Origin: an uncultured Bacteroides sp.
GTDB taxonomy: Bacteria; Bacteroidota; Bacteroidia; Bacteroidales; Bacteroidaceae
Length of the DNA stretch: 17,118 nucleotides
Direction: 5' to 3'
NCBI RefSeq assembly: GCF_902491285.1
Contig: NZ_CABUHK010000098.1
Location: 1 to 17,118, forward strand
The notes below the pieces were generated by a model. That model saw only the letters and a program-made list of their open reading frames with translations, was not told the origin of the DNA and did not search any database. Positions 16,955-17,118 of this stretch are shown here, piece after piece. Each line of letters begins with the position of its first letter. Within the stretch, counting starts at the first letter, position 1. A program made the translations under genes and the position numbers.

Positions 16955-17118
16955 ACCATGTCTTTTAAAGTTAAACAAATATTTCTTATTAATTAAATTC
17001 TTTATAAATGCTAAAGGGTAACTACCGAACTCATTCTTTCCGACAGCCATAAACGAAGGGTAGTGTTTTCCATTATTTCTCATACCTCAATATATTGAGT
17101 TAAACAAAAGTTAGATTC
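16955..17118 (-). promoter_or_regulatory. Leader/promoter region of the PUL, with a 14-bp palindrome
   Basis: This non-coding stretch precedes the first gene of the block. It holds a perfect 14-bp palindrome, CTCAATATATTGAG (17086-17099), in AT-rich DNA. On the minus strand only imperfect promoter elements were found: TAACTTTTG close to the window edge (one base too long) and TAACTTTA about 16 nt before the start codon (last base off). An ACTACC/GGTAGT pair (6 bp, widely spaced) could fold in the leader. The promoter may lie here or beyond 17118. Confidence 0.35.

Noticed and set aside
16955..17083. N-terminal extension of the first fimbrillin-like protein from the ATG at 17083
   Set aside because: The extension would bury a clear lipoprotein signal peptide at residue 44, so the start at 16954 is used instead.
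1..17118. CRISPR array, insertion sequence or tRNA/rRNA gene
   Set aside because: No regularly spaced repeats, transposase motifs with inverted ends, or RNA gene signatures were found on either strand.

Overview
The window reads as a chromosomal segment of a gut Bacteroidota bacterium, most likely the genus Bacteroides or a close relative. The grounds are two SusC/SusD outer-membrane pairs, five lipoproteins with an acidic stretch after the lipid-anchored cysteine, two fimbrillin (Mfa-like) lipoproteins, a Bacteroides-type TAnnTTTG promoter with an upstream TTG element, and AT-rich intergenic DNA. The species cannot be fixed from the sequence.

Layout. At the left edge (88-1848, + strand) is a self-contained gene with its own promoter. 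It encodes an AAA-ATPase-like protein with a C-terminal PD-(D/E)XK nuclease-like domain. It runs convergently into a short gap (1849-2127) that holds a possible decayed gene end and a strong hairpin terminator. Everything from 2128 to about 16954 is one co-directional gene block on the minus strand. In order of transcription it is: fimbrillin-like lipoprotein 1, fimbrillin-like lipoprotein 2 with an extra C-terminal domain, SusC-1, SusD-1, SusC-2, SusD-2, and a PL11-type rhamnogalacturonan lyase lipoprotein. Gaps are 21 to 88 nt. The only perfect stem followed by a clear U-tract that I found is the one after the lyase gene, so the block looks like a single polysaccharide utilization locus (PUL) transcript.

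How it probably works. The lyase family cuts the backbone of rhamnogalacturonan I, the branched pectin. Its predicted surface-export signal suggests it acts outside the cell. Two SusC/SusD channel and lid pairs would import the released oligosaccharides using TonB energy. The two fimbrillin-like lipoproteins occupy the place where surface glycan-binding proteins often sit and may help capture substrate or adhere. No regulator (hybrid two-component sensor or ECF sigma/anti-sigma), no glycoside hydrolase and no inner-membrane transporter lies in the window. Those functions must be encoded elsewhere, perhaps to the right of 17118.

The most unusual points are: the two fimbrillin-fold lipoproteins at the head of a pectin PUL; the asymmetry of the two SusC proteins, the second lacking the usual N-terminal regulatory domain; the apparently divergent active-site region of the lyase; and the intra-operon hairpin before the first susC. 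No CRISPR array, tRNA, rRNA or complete insertion sequence was seen.
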